From NCBI GenBank assembly GCA_035494735.1, contig DATJGS010000037.1, positions 124,001 through 188,000 of the forward strand: a stretch of DNA of 64,000 nt. The letters run 5' to 3'. Shown here piece by piece: positions 42,056 to 50,443 of the stretch. The stretch's first letter is position 1; each line of letters opens with the position of its first letter. The position numbers and the translations under genes are program-made. Source of the stretch: DATJGS01 sp035494735. GTDB lineage: Bacteria > Eisenbacteria > RBG-16-71-46. A model generated the notes under the pieces. The model was not told the DNA's origin and did no database searches. It worked only from the letters and a program-made list of their open reading frames with translations.

Positions 42056-42985
42056 ATGAAGTTCCTGATGAGATGTCTGTTCGTAGGCCTGCTCGGCGCG
42101 CTGGCGACCGCGCCGGCGCGCGCGGACCTGAGCGTCGCCACGTCGTTGACGGATCTCGCGTCCGTCGCCCAGTTCGTCGGCGGCAAGCACGTCACGGCGC
42201 TGAGCCTGTGCCGCGGCTACGAGGACCCGCACTTCGTGCCGGCCAAGCCCAGCCTGATGAAGGCCATTCAGCACGCCGACGTGTTCATCTCGACCGGCCT
42301 CGAGCTCGACGCGGGCTGGCTGCCGCTCGTGCTCCCCGGCAGCCGCAATCCCAAGATCCAGCAGGGGGCGAAAGGCTTCGTCGACGCGTCACAGGGCGTC
42401 GACGTGCTCGAGAAGCCCACGGGCACGGTCAGTCGCGCCGCGGGCGACATCCATCCGTTCGGCAATCCCCACTACTACGCGGACCCCAGGAACCTGATCG
42501 TCGTCGCCGATCACCTGGCCCAGGTTTTCTCCGCTCTGGACCCGCCGAATGCCGCCGACTACGCGGCGAACGCGAAGGCGTTCGACGAGAAGATGACGGC
42601 ATCGCTCGACAAATGGGAGAAGCAGATGGCGCCGTACAAGGGCGCATCCGTCGTGACGTATCACCCAAACTTCGTGTACTTCGCGGATCGCTTCGGCCTC
42701 CGGCTGTTCGGCACCGTCGAGCCCAAGCCCGGCATCCCGCCGAGCCCGCACTACGTGAACGACCTCGCCGAGTCGATGAAGAAGGCCGGCGTCAAGGTCG
42801 TCGTGTACCAGCCGTACTACAACGCGGACCCCGCGAAGCAGGTTGCGCAGCGCGCCGGAGGCACGGCCCTGGAGATCGCGACGGAAGCGGGCGGCCTGCC
42901 CGGCACCGACGACGTGTTCACGAAGTTCGACAAACTCGTCTCGTCCGTGGCCGACGCGCTGTCCGGCAAGGCGGAGGCGAAATGA
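42056..42985 (+). CDS. Metal ABC transporter substrate-binding protein (ZnuA/MntC-like)
   Basis: 309-residue periplasmic binding protein of the cluster A-I (zinc/manganese) type. Signal peptide MKFLMRCLFVGLLGALATAPARA with AGGAGG before the ATG. Candidate metal ligands: His in EDPHFVPAKP, His in FGNPHYYADP, His in VTYHPNFVYFADRFG and an acidic residue in YYNADPAKQV. No His-rich loop is present. The gene overlaps the permease gene by four bases (ATGA), so they are coupled. Which metal is bound cannot be told. Confidence 0.88.
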   Translation: MKFLMRCLFVGLLGALATAPARADLSVATSLTDLASVAQFVGGKHVTALSLCRGYEDPHFVPAKPSLMKAIQHADVFISTGLELDAGWLPLVLPGSRNPKIQQGAKGFVDASQGVDVLEKPTGTVSRAAGDIHPFGNPHYYADPRNLIVVADHLAQVFSALDPPNAADYAANAKAFDEKMTASLDKWEKQMAPYKGASVVTYHPNFVYFADRFGLRLFGTVEPKPGIPPSPHYVNDLAESMKKAGVKVVVYQPYYNADPAKQVAQRAGGTALEIATEAGGLPGTDDVFTKFDKLVSSVADALSGKAEAK

Positions 42986-43878
42986 ACTTCTTCGCGGTGA
43001 TGGCACTGCCGCTTCTGGCCTGCCTGCTCCTGGCGATGATCCTTCCGGCGCTCGGCCGGCACGTGCTGGCGCGTGGCGTGATCTTCGTGGACTTGGCGCT
43101 GGCGCAGATCGCGGCGCTCGGCTCGAGCGTTGCGTTCCTGCTCGGCGCCGACGCCCACGATCCGAGCACGTACTACTGGTCGTTCGGCTTCACGCTGCTG
43201 GGCGCCGCGCTGTTCAGCTTCCTGTGGGATCGCGAGCACTCGGTGCTGCAGGAAGCGTTCATCGGCATTTCGTTCGCGCTCGCGACGGCGGCGACGCTGC
43301 TGTTGTTGTCGAACGCGCCCCACGGCGCGGAGCACGTGAGCGGCACGCTGAGCGGCGAGGCGCTCGGCTGGGTGACGTGGCGCGACATCGCGGTCATGGC
43401 GGCCCTGTTCGTGCCCGTCGGCGCGTTCCTGTTCGCGAGCCGGCGGAAGCTCAAGCTGTGCTCGGAGGACCCCAAGCAGGCGAAGCAGCAGGGGCTGTCC
43501 GTCAAGAAGTGGGACTTCCTGTTCTACGCCTCGTTCGGCCTCGTGGTCACGAGTTCCGTCAAGGTGTCCGGCGTGCTCGCGGTGTTCTCGTTCCTGATCG
43601 TCCCGGTCGTGTGCTCGACGCTGCTCGGCCGCAGGGGACCGGCGCAGCTCGTGTGGGCGTGGGTCATCGCGTTCGTCGTCTCCGTCCTCGGCGCGGTGCT
43701 GTCGTATCTCAAGGACTGGCCGATGGGCGCCACCATCGTGTGCCTGTTCGGCGTGACGGTGGCCATCGTGTCCCTGACGGTGCGCATGAAGTACGTCGGC
43801 GAGAAGATGAGCGGCGACCGACCCGCGACGGACGAATTCCATTCGGAGCGGGCGACCGCCGACGTCGCGAGCGGGTAG
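42982..43878 (+). CDS. Metal ABC transporter permease (ZnuB-like)
   Basis: 298-residue integral membrane protein of the ABC-3 (ZnuB/MntB) family with about eight or nine hydrophobic segments. Family features: RGVIFVDLALAQIAALGSSVAFL, HSVLQEAFIGISFALATAATLLLL, KVSGVLAVFSFLIVPVVCSTLL. Starts in ATGA with the binding-protein stop. The expected ATP-binding subunit is not encoded next to it: the following sequence holds a terminator-like hairpin at 43942 and a minus-strand gene. The ATPase must come from elsewhere, or the transporter is incomplete. Confidence 0.9.
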   Translation: MNFFAVMALPLLACLLLAMILPALGRHVLARGVIFVDLALAQIAALGSSVAFLLGADAHDPSTYYWSFGFTLLGAALFSFLWDREHSVLQEAFIGISFALATAATLLLLSNAPHGAEHVSGTLSGEALGWVTWRDIAVMAALFVPVGAFLFASRRKLKLCSEDPKQAKQQGLSVKKWDFLFYASFGLVVTSSVKVSGVLAVFSFLIVPVVCSTLLGRRGPAQLVWAWVIAFVVSVLGAVLSYLKDWPMGATIVCLFGVTVAIVSLTVRMKYVGEKMSGDRPATDEFHSERATADVASG

Positions 43879-43941
43879 GCAACGGCCGCCCGGCGGCACC
43901 GCGGACGGGGCGCACCGCGGCGCACGCCTCCTGGAAGTCGT

Positions 43942-43971
43942 GAGGGCCGGCGGCTGAAGCCACCGGCCCTC
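43942..43971. terminator. Hairpin between convergent genes
   Basis: GAGGGCCGG, loop of 12 bases, CCGGCCCTC: nine-base perfect arms. It separates the permease gene (plus, ends 43878) from the small minus-strand gene ending at 44005, and could serve both strands; no long T-run. Confidence 0.65.
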
Positions 43972-44004
43972 GATGTCGGGCGGGATGCGGATGCGATCGA
44001 CGAC

Positions 44005-44319
44005 TTAGAGCGCGGCGAGCCCGGCGACGATCTGCGCGCTGACGCGCTGATCGGCTTCGATGGCCGTGGTCGCGGCGGCCCAGGCGGTCGCGGCCTGCAG
44101 CCAGGCTTCGTCGAGCGACGAGGTGTACGAAGCGCGTTCGCTCGCGCGATTCGCGCGCCACGCGGCGGCGATCGCCTCGGCGGCGTCCTCGTTGGCCACG
44201 CCGGAAAGCTGCGCCCAGTGGCTCGCCGCCTGCGCGGCGCGGGACGCGGCGTCAGCCGCGCAAGCCGCGTCGGCCGCGGCGGCCGCAACACCGGTCGGAA
44301 CGTTCGTCGTGGTCTTCAT
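44005..44319 (-). CDS. Alanine-rich small helical protein, unknown function
   Basis: 104 residues, roughly 40% Ala, with regular spacing that suggests one or two long amphipathic helices (DAACAADAASRAAQAASHWAQL, ASERASYTSSLDEAWLQAATAWAAATTAI). No signal peptide. A perfect AGGAGG lies seven bases before the ATG at 44319, and a hairpin lies just after the stop, so it is likely a real gene. No family recognised; could be a coiled-coil adaptor or structural protein. Composition-driven false similarity is a risk. Confidence 0.6.
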   Translation of the reverse strand: MKTTTNVPTGVAAAAADAACAADAASRAAQAASHWAQLSGVANEDAAEAIAAAWRANRASERASYTSSLDEAWLQAATAWAAATTAIEADQRVSAQIVAGLAAL

Positions 44320-44539
44320 CGCAGCCTCCTCGTGTCGGTCACTTCGGGTTTCAGCCAGGGCTCGTATCGCCCCGTCGGCGGGCAGGTAATGCATGGACGG
44401 GGCCAACCCGTAACTGGGCCGCGAAGGCCGGCGAAAGTCCGTCGGAGCGTTGGCGATGGCGCAGCGCCGCCTCACTCGCGGCGGCGCCGCTCCGGAAGGA
44501 AAGACTGTCTGGCTACGAGCAGTTGGTGCCGGTTTTCGT

Positions 44540-45550
44540 TCAGGCGCGCAGGTTGCGCCAGGACGCCGGGCACCCGCGGCGCGCCCACACCCGCAGCGAC
44601 ACCGGCAGGAACTCGAGGCCCTCGTCCGGGTGTTCGGCATGCCCGCCGGCCCGCTCGTCTTCGCGCGCGCCGCGCGCTTCGTCGCGGCGGTGGAACGTCA
44701 GCACCCAGCCGGCGTCCAGGTCGCTGCGCAGCTTGCGCGCATGCTCGATGTGGCGCAGCACCAGGTGCAGCGTGATCGCGCAGAACAGCAGTTGCAGGCC
44801 GGTGATGACCGGACCCTGCGCGGCCAGCGTGCCCCGTGGCTCGGCGATCAACGCGCCGATGCACAGCCCGCAGTACGCGATCGGCACCGCGATGCGGTAA
44901 CCGACGCGGCGATGCCGCCGCAAGTGGCTCTCGAGCTCCGCGCGCTCGCCCGGCGTGAAGCTGCGCTTGAGGAACTGCACGTGGGCATCGCCCTCGACGT
45001 GCGCCACGTTCGCGGGGAGCGGCACGCGCATGGCGTAAGAGGGCGGCGGCGCCGCTTCGGTGACCGCGACGCGCCACAGGCGCACGCGGCCGTCGTCGCG
45101 CGGCACGAGGCTCGTGCACGAGTGCGGGAAAACGACGAGCGAAGCGACCGCTTCCGCATCCGCCACCTCGGTCTCGTCGTCGTCCGCGCGCTGGAACACC
45201 AGCGCTTCGCCGTCCACGAGATCGCGGCCGCAGCGCGCGCGCAGCTTCCAGCGTCTGACGGCGTCGAGCGCGACGAGCGGCACGCCCGCGGCCCACGCGG
45301 CGAGCGCGATCAGCGCGAGATCGATCTCGCGCGGCGAGCCCTGGGGCACGTGCAGCAGGGCGATCAACGCGGCTGGCCCGAACAGCAGCGCACCGATGGC
45401 GGCGAGGTCCGCGAGCCACAGGCGCAGCAGCGAGCCGCGCAGCCCTTCGAGGAGGACGCGCTCCGCGGGAAGCAGCGGGCGCGCGTGCGCGAGCGGCAGT
45501 CCGCGGCACCAGCGCACGGTCGGGAAGTCGATCGGCGTGTCGTTGCGCAT
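44540..45550 (-). CDS. Hypothetical membrane protein
   Basis: 336 residues, not recognised. Two N-terminal hydrophobic segments near residues 45-100 (LWLADLAAIGALLFGPAALIALL; LALIALAAWAAGVPLVALDAV), a soluble region with acidic loop (ADDDETEVADAE) to about residue 215, then two more hydrophobic segments (VPIAYCGLCIGALI; ITGLQLLFCAITLHLVL). The middle part looks like a folded cytoplasmic or periplasmic domain. ATG at 45550. It sits between the thiolase operon and the small Ala-rich gene, all on the minus strand, with 106- and 220-base gaps. Confidence 0.6.
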   Translation of the reverse strand: MRNDTPIDFPTVRWCRGLPLAHARPLLPAERVLLEGLRGSLLRLWLADLAAIGALLFGPAALIALLHVPQGSPREIDLALIALAAWAAGVPLVALDAVRRWKLRARCGRDLVDGEALVFQRADDDETEVADAEAVASLVVFPHSCTSLVPRDDGRVRLWRVAVTEAAPPPSYAMRVPLPANVAHVEGDAHVQFLKRSFTPGERAELESHLRRHRRVGYRIAVPIAYCGLCIGALIAEPRGTLAAQGPVITGLQLLFCAITLHLVLRHIEHARKLRSDLDAGWVLTFHRRDEARGAREDERAGGHAEHPDEGLEFLPVSLRVWARRGCPASWRNLRA

Positions 45551-45656
45551 GCCGGTGATATCGGCACACGGGGCGCGGCGCTCCAGCGTTGGTTGAGGAA
45601 CGGCGTGATTTCGCGTCCCAGGCGCCCATCGCGCGGCCCGATCGCCGCGCCCGGCG

Positions 45657-46841
45657 CTACAGCCGCTCGACGAGCAGCGCCATCCCCAGGCCGCCGCTGA
45701 CGCACAGCGTGGCCAGGCCGTAGCGGCCCTTCACGCGTCCGAGCTCGGACAGAAGCGTGACGACGATGCGCGTGCCGCTGCAGCCGGTGGGATGGCCAAG
45801 CGCGATGCCGCCGCCGTTCACGTTGAGCCGCTCGCGGTCGAAGTGCAGCTCGCGGTCGCACGCCAGCACCTGCGACGCGAACGCTTCGTTCAGCTCGACG
45901 ACGTCGATGTCCTCGAGCTTCAGCTTCAGGCGCTCGAGCAGCTTCCTGACCGCCGGCACCGGCGAGATGCCCATGCGCGCCGGGTCCACGCCGACCGACA
46001 CGGCGCCGAGCAGCGCGGCCTGCGGCGTGATGTCGTGCTGCCGGGCCGCGGACTCGGCGAGCACGACGAGTGCCGCCGCGCCGTCGGTGATGGCCGAGGC
46101 GTTGCCTGCGGTGATCGTGCCGTCCTTCCGGAACACGGGGCGAAGCTTCGCCATCTCCTCGAGCGACGCGTCGCCGCGGAAATGCTCGTCACGCTCGACG
46201 GTCTTCGCGCGCTTGCCCTCGCCCACCGTGACGGCCACGACCTCTTTCGCGAAGCGGCCCTCGCTCCACGCGCGCGCCGCGCGCTCGTTGCTGGCGAGCG
46301 CGTAGCGATCCTGCTCCTCGCGACCGATGCGATATTCGTCGGCCAGGGTCTCGCTGGTCTCGCCCATCAGCTGGTCGCACAGCGGGCACAGGTAGCCGTC
46401 GCGGAACATCGCGTCGACGAGCGGCTCATCGCCGAGCTTCTTGCCCCAGCGCAGGTCCGTCGCCAGGAACGGAATGCTCGACATGTGCTCGCCGCCGCCG
46501 GCCAGCACGAGCGTCGCGTCGCCGAGGCGCACGCTCTGCGCCGCGCTGGCGATGGCCTGCATGCCGGACGCGCACGCCTTGTTCAGCGTGGTCGCGGGCA
46601 CGGCGTCCGCGAGCCCGGCGCGGCGCACGACCTGGCGCGCGAGGTTCGGGCCGTTGCCGGCCTGGCGCGCGTGGCCGAACCACACTTCGTCGACCGCTTC
46701 GAGCGGCACGGCCGCGCGGGCCAGCGCCGCGCGCGCGGCGACGCCGCCCAGCTCGGCGGCGCTCGAGGCCGCGAGCGCGCCGCCGAAGTTGCCGATCGGC
46801 GTGCGCGCCGCGCCCGCGAGCAGGACGCGGGGTTCGCTCAC
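45657..46841 (-). CDS. Acetyl-CoA acetyltransferase (thiolase)
   Basis: 394-residue thiolase. Nucleophilic Cys in NKACASGMQAI, the second catalytic Cys in CVSGGLGMAL, and the His of GGIALGHPTGCSGTRI. PIGNFGGALAASSAAELG and LNEAFASQVLACD are typical. It forms or cleaves acetoacetyl-CoA or longer 3-ketoacyl-CoA. The GTG at 46841 overlaps the stop of the VOC gene in GTGA; that coupling and the operon (bioY, hydroxyacyl-CoA dehydrogenase, aldehyde dehydrogenase) point to acyl-CoA metabolism. Confidence 0.95.
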   Translation of the reverse strand: MSEPRVLLAGAARTPIGNFGGALAASSAAELGGVAARAALARAAVPLEAVDEVWFGHARQAGNGPNLARQVVRRAGLADAVPATTLNKACASGMQAIASAAQSVRLGDATLVLAGGGEHMSSIPFLATDLRWGKKLGDEPLVDAMFRDGYLCPLCDQLMGETSETLADEYRIGREEQDRYALASNERAARAWSEGRFAKEVVAVTVGEGKRAKTVERDEHFRGDASLEEMAKLRPVFRKDGTITAGNASAITDGAAALVVLAESAARQHDITPQAALLGAVSVGVDPARMGISPVPAVRKLLERLKLKLEDIDVVELNEAFASQVLACDRELHFDRERLNVNGGGIALGHPTGCSGTRIVVTLLSELGRVKGRYGLATLCVSGGLGMALLVERL

Positions 46842-48103
46842 CGGCGTCCGCGCGAGGCCGATGCGCGCGAGCGACCGGCCTTGGCGCGCGGCCGCGTCTG
46901 GCTCGTGCGCTTCGCCGGTCGCGCCGCGGCGCGTTTCGCCGGTTTCGCCGCGCGCTTGACGGCCTTCGCGCGGCTCGCGCTCGCCTTCGATTTCGCCTGG
47001 GTGCCCAGCGAACGCGCCGCCGCGCTCTTCTGGTGGCCCGACGCCGGCCGCGCCTTCACGCGCTCGGGGTCGCCCGACTTGCGCGGCTTCTTGCGCGTGC
47101 GCACCGGACCCGCGCCGCGCACCGACGGCGCCTTCTTCGTGTGCCTGGGCTTCCGCGCGGCGGCCTTCGAAGCGCCGAGCGCGACGCGCGCGAGGCCGGC
47201 GCGCGTGCCGTCGCCGTCGACCGGCGTCGTGGCCGGCGCGGCGGGACGGGTCGCGGGCGCGACGTGGTATACGGGCTTCACGGCCACGCGGCTCACGGCC
47301 TTTGCGTTCTTCGTGACCTGGCGCCGGATCGCGACCTGGCGCGGCTCGTCCTCGCCTTCGTAGTCCTCGGCGAGCTTTTCCTCCAGCGTGGGCGGCGCCG
47401 GAGAATCCCGGAACGCGAGCAGGTTGCCGTCGGGATCCGCGGCCTCGGCGAAGCGCCCGTAACCGCGATCCGTGATGCCCTGGCTGAACGTCACGCCGCG
47501 CAGCCCCAGCTCCTCGACCCATTCGTCGAAATCGCCCGCGGAGAACGCGAGGCTGATCGGCCGCGCCGGATTCGCCTCGAGCACCTCGTGGTCGACGAGC
47601 GGATGGAGTGCGAGATTCGTGCCGCCCAGCTCGAACTCGACCCACCACGGCGCGTCGTGGCCGAGGCCCAGTCCGATGCGGTCACGATAGAACGCCTTCG
47701 CCGCGACCAGATCGCGGCAGTGCAGCACGGCCGCGGTCAGCGCGGGGCCGGTGCCGGCGGCCGGGCGCATGGTCGGCGCGAGCAGCGACAGCACGTTGCC
47801 CTCCGGATCGCGCGCGTGCGCGACGCGCCCGAATTCCACGGTCTTCGGCTCGTCGACGAACTTGACGCCGCGCGCGGCGAGCGCCTGCACGTCGGCGTCG
47901 ACGTCGTCGCTGTCGAAGCACAGCTCGATCTCGCGCTTCTGCGCGCGCGGGATCGCGATCAGGGCCAGGCTCGCGCCGCCGGTGTTGAACGAGACAAACG
48001 CCGGCGAGTCGACCACGACGTCGAGCCCGACCGCGTCCTGGTAGAAGCGCTTCATCCGCTCGAGGTCGGGCGTGAGCGCGATCACGTAGAGCAGGCGGTT
48101 CAT
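46838..48103 (-). CDS. Double VOC-domain protein with histone-H1-like basic tail
   Basis: 421 residues. Two vicinal-oxygen-chelate (glyoxalase-fold) domains: about 1-115 (NRLLYVIALTPDLERMKRFYQD; VAHARDPEGNVLSLLAP) and 118-235 (VLHCRDLVAAKAFYRDRIGLGLG; AEAADPDGNLLAFRDSP). Residues 255-421 are Lys/Arg/Ala/Pro-rich with AKPAK and KRAAA units (VKRAAKPAKRAAARPAKRTS), like the C-terminal tail of histone H1 or of bacterial nucleoid proteins. Strong AGGAG before the ATG at 48103. Enzyme substrate is not evident. The fusion is unexpected; see findings. Confidence 0.85.
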   Translation of the reverse strand: MNRLLYVIALTPDLERMKRFYQDAVGLDVVVDSPAFVSFNTGGASLALIAIPRAQKREIELCFDSDDVDADVQALAARGVKFVDEPKTVEFGRVAHARDPEGNVLSLLAPTMRPAAGTGPALTAAVLHCRDLVAAKAFYRDRIGLGLGHDAPWWVEFELGGTNLALHPLVDHEVLEANPARPISLAFSAGDFDEWVEELGLRGVTFSQGITDRGYGRFAEAADPDGNLLAFRDSPAPPTLEEKLAEDYEGEDEPRQVAIRRQVTKNAKAVSRVAVKPVYHVAPATRPAAPATTPVDGDGTRAGLARVALGASKAAARKPRHTKKAPSVRGAGPVRTRKKPRKSGDPERVKARPASGHQKSAAARSLGTQAKSKASASRAKAVKRAAKPAKRAAARPAKRTSQTRPRAKAGRSRASASRGRR

Positions 48104-48116
48104 GGAGAGACTCCTT

Positions 48117-49580
48117 CTACTCGAGATTGACCCACACGCTCTTGACCTGCGTGTACTCGCGCAGGCTGTCGGGCCCAAGGTCCCGGCCGAATCCGGATTG
48201 CTTGACGCCGCCGAACGGCATCGCGGCGTCATAGAAGTTGTACGCGTTGATCCACACCGTGCCGGCCTGCAGCCGGCGCGCCACGGAGTGCGCCTTCTTG
48301 ATGTCGCGCGTCCACACGCCGGCGGCGAGCCCGTACGCCACGTCGTTGCCCTTCCTCACCGCGTCGTCCGCGTCCTCGAACGGGATCACCGCGAGCACGG
48401 GCCCGAAGATCTCCTCCTGCGCGACGCGCATGGCGTTGTCGACGCCGTCGAGCACGGTGGCCTGCACGAACCAGCCCTTGCCGTTGATCGGCGCGCGCTG
48501 GCCGCCGGCCACGACGCGCGCGCCCTCGTCGACGCCGGTCTTCACGTAGCCCAGCACCGTCTTCATCTGCGATTCGCTGACGAGCGCGCCGAGCCGCGTC
48601 TTGGGATCGAGCGGATCGCCCGGCACGTTCTTGTTCGCGCGCTCGGCGAGCTTCGCCACGAACTCGTCGTGGATCTTCGCTTCGACCAGCAACCGCGAGC
48701 CGGCGGCGCACACCTCGCCCTTGCCGTAGAAGATGCCGTTCGTCGCGCCGCGCACCGCGGCGTCGAGATCGGCGTCCGCGAACACGATGTTCGGCGACTT
48801 GCCGCCCAGCTCGAGCGTGACCTTCTTCATGGTGTCGGCGGCGGTCTTCATGATGTGCCGACCGATCTCGGTGGAGCCGGTGAACGAGATCTTGTCGACG
48901 CCCGGGTGCTTCACGAGCGCCTCGCCGGCGATCGAGCCCTTGCCCGGCAGGATGTTCAGCACGCCCGGCGGGAAGCCGGCCTCGAGCGCGAGCTGGCCGA
49001 TGCGGATCGCGGTGAGCGGCGTCAGCTCGGCCGGCTTGAGCACGACCGTGTTGCCGGCGGCCAGCGCGGGCGCGCACTTCCAGCCGACCATGATCATCGG
49101 GAAGTTCCACGGGATGATCGCGCCGACCACGCCCACCGGCTCGCGCAGCGTGTACGTGAAGAACGACGGGTTCACCGGCAATGTCTCGCCCGACAGCTTC
49201 GTGACCCATCCCGAGAAGTAATGGAAGCAGTTCGCGACCATGGGCACGTCGATCTGCCGCGATTCGAAGATCGGCTTGCCGTTGTCGAGCGTCTCGAGCC
49301 GCGCGAGTTCGTCGGCGTGCGCGAGCACGAGATCGCCGAGCTTCCACAGCAGGCGCTGGCGTTCGGCCGGACGCATCTTCGGCCACGGCCCGCTGTCGAA
49401 CGCGGCGCGCGCCGCGCGCACGGCGCGATCGACGTCCTCGGGCCCGGCTTCGGCCACGACGGTGATCGCTTCCTCCGTCGCCGGGTTCGACGTCGTGAAC
49501 GTGCGGCCCGACGCGGCATCCACGGCCTCGCCGTTGATGATGAGCTTGCCCGGCGCGACCGGGGCGAGGGTGTCGGTCAT
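48117..49580 (-). CDS. Aldehyde dehydrogenase (NAD(P)-dependent)
   Basis: 487 residues. Catalytic Cys in KGEVCAAGSR, general-base Glu in LELGGKSP, cofactor loop IPWNFPMIMVGWKCAPALAAGN and FTGSTEIG. Similar in pattern to broad aldehyde and betaine-aldehyde dehydrogenases; the aldehyde is not determined. ATG at 49580; the VOC gene begins 13 bases after its stop, and the DinB gene ends 17 bases upstream. Part of the minus-strand operon from bioY to thiolase. Confidence 0.94.
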   Translation of the reverse strand: MTDTLAPVAPGKLIINGEAVDAASGRTFTTSNPATEEAITVVAEAGPEDVDRAVRAARAAFDSGPWPKMRPAERQRLLWKLGDLVLAHADELARLETLDNGKPIFESRQIDVPMVANCFHYFSGWVTKLSGETLPVNPSFFTYTLREPVGVVGAIIPWNFPMIMVGWKCAPALAAGNTVVLKPAELTPLTAIRIGQLALEAGFPPGVLNILPGKGSIAGEALVKHPGVDKISFTGSTEIGRHIMKTAADTMKKVTLELGGKSPNIVFADADLDAAVRGATNGIFYGKGEVCAAGSRLLVEAKIHDEFVAKLAERANKNVPGDPLDPKTRLGALVSESQMKTVLGYVKTGVDEGARVVAGGQRAPINGKGWFVQATVLDGVDNAMRVAQEEIFGPVLAVIPFEDADDAVRKGNDVAYGLAAGVWTRDIKKAHSVARRLQAGTVWINAYNFYDAAMPFGGVKQSGFGRDLGPDSLREYTQVKSVWVNLE

Positions 49581-49597
49581 GACGGATCTCCCAATGT

Positions 49598-50443
49598 TCA
49601 GGTCTGCGACGTGGCGCGCCAGCGCTTGATCGCTTCGGCGTGGTGTCGGTCGTGGTTCGGCAGCCGCAGCATCATCCAGCCGAACGGATGGGACTCGTCC
49701 CAGATCGCGGACGGCTCGTCGGGCAGCAGCTCGATGCTCTCGAGAAGCTCCTGCCGCGTGGACTGAAGCAGTCGCAGCACGTCGTCCCAGGGCAAGTGCT
49801 CGAGTTCGGCCAGGTCGCGCGCGTTGATCGCGCTCTGCTCGTCCTCGGAGATCGTGCGCCACGACGGCTCGATGCCACGCAGCGTCGCCTCCATCTCGCG
49901 GATGCGGATGCGGTCGCGGGTGATCAGGTGGAGCAGGGTGCGGCGCGTGTTCCACTTGCCGGCGGCGAACGGTTGTTCGGCCGAGCCCGCGGTCATACCT
50001 TGCACCGCCGCGAGCACGGCGGTGCGCGCGCGCATCAGGTCGAACAGCAGGCGCTGCTTGGGCGAAGCGCCCGCAGTCTGCTGGAACGCGGGCGGTGCGG
50101 GCGCGCGGCGTCGCGGTTTCGCCGGCCGGCGCACGAGCCGCAGCTTCGCGGACGATGAGGCGGAACGTTTGCGCGGCGCACGCCGGACCGAGCGCTTCGC
50201 GGCGGCCGGGCGCCCGGTGGCCCGCTTCGGCGTGGCGCGACGCTTCGGTGCGGCGCGGCGCTTCGCCGTGCGGCGCGCCGTGGTGCGCTTCTTCGCGGCG
50301 GAGCGCTTGCGCGCGCCCTTCGCCGTCGCCCCGCGCTTCACCGCCGTCCGACGCTTCGGCGCCACCCGGCGCTTGGCCGTGGCGCGGCGCTTCGGCGCGG
50401 CGCGCTTCGCGCGGCGCGGCTTCTTGCGCTTCGTCACGCTCAT
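49598..50443 (-). CDS. DinB-like protein with histone-H1-like basic N-terminus
   Basis: 281 residues. The first 118 are almost entirely Lys, Arg, Ala, Thr and Pro (KRKKPRRAKRAAPKRRATA and similar), resembling histone H1 tails. Residues about 130-281 form a DinB/YfiT-type four-helix domain (LFDLMRARTAVLAAVQGM, LLHLITRDRIRIREME, LPNHDRHHAEAIKRW) with His residues placed for a metal site. ATG at 50443 overlaps the upstream dehydrogenase stop in ATGA. Members bind metal and often act as thiol-dependent transferases, but function is open here. Confidence 0.82.
   Translation of the reverse strand: MSVTKRKKPRRAKRAAPKRRATAKRRVAPKRRTAVKRGATAKGARKRSAAKKRTTARRTAKRRAAPKRRATPKRATGRPAAAKRSVRRAPRKRSASSSAKLRLVRRPAKPRRRAPAPPAFQQTAGASPKQRLLFDLMRARTAVLAAVQGMTAGSAEQPFAAGKWNTRRTLLHLITRDRIRIREMEATLRGIEPSWRTISEDEQSAINARDLAELEHLPWDDVLRLLQSTRQELLESIELLPDEPSAIWDESHPFGWMMLRLPNHDRHHAEAIKRWRATSQT

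Noticed and set aside
48117..49955. A longer reading of the aldehyde dehydrogenase frame to 49955.
   Set aside because: The added residues are Arg/Ala-rich shadow of the DinB gene; the family start is at 49580.
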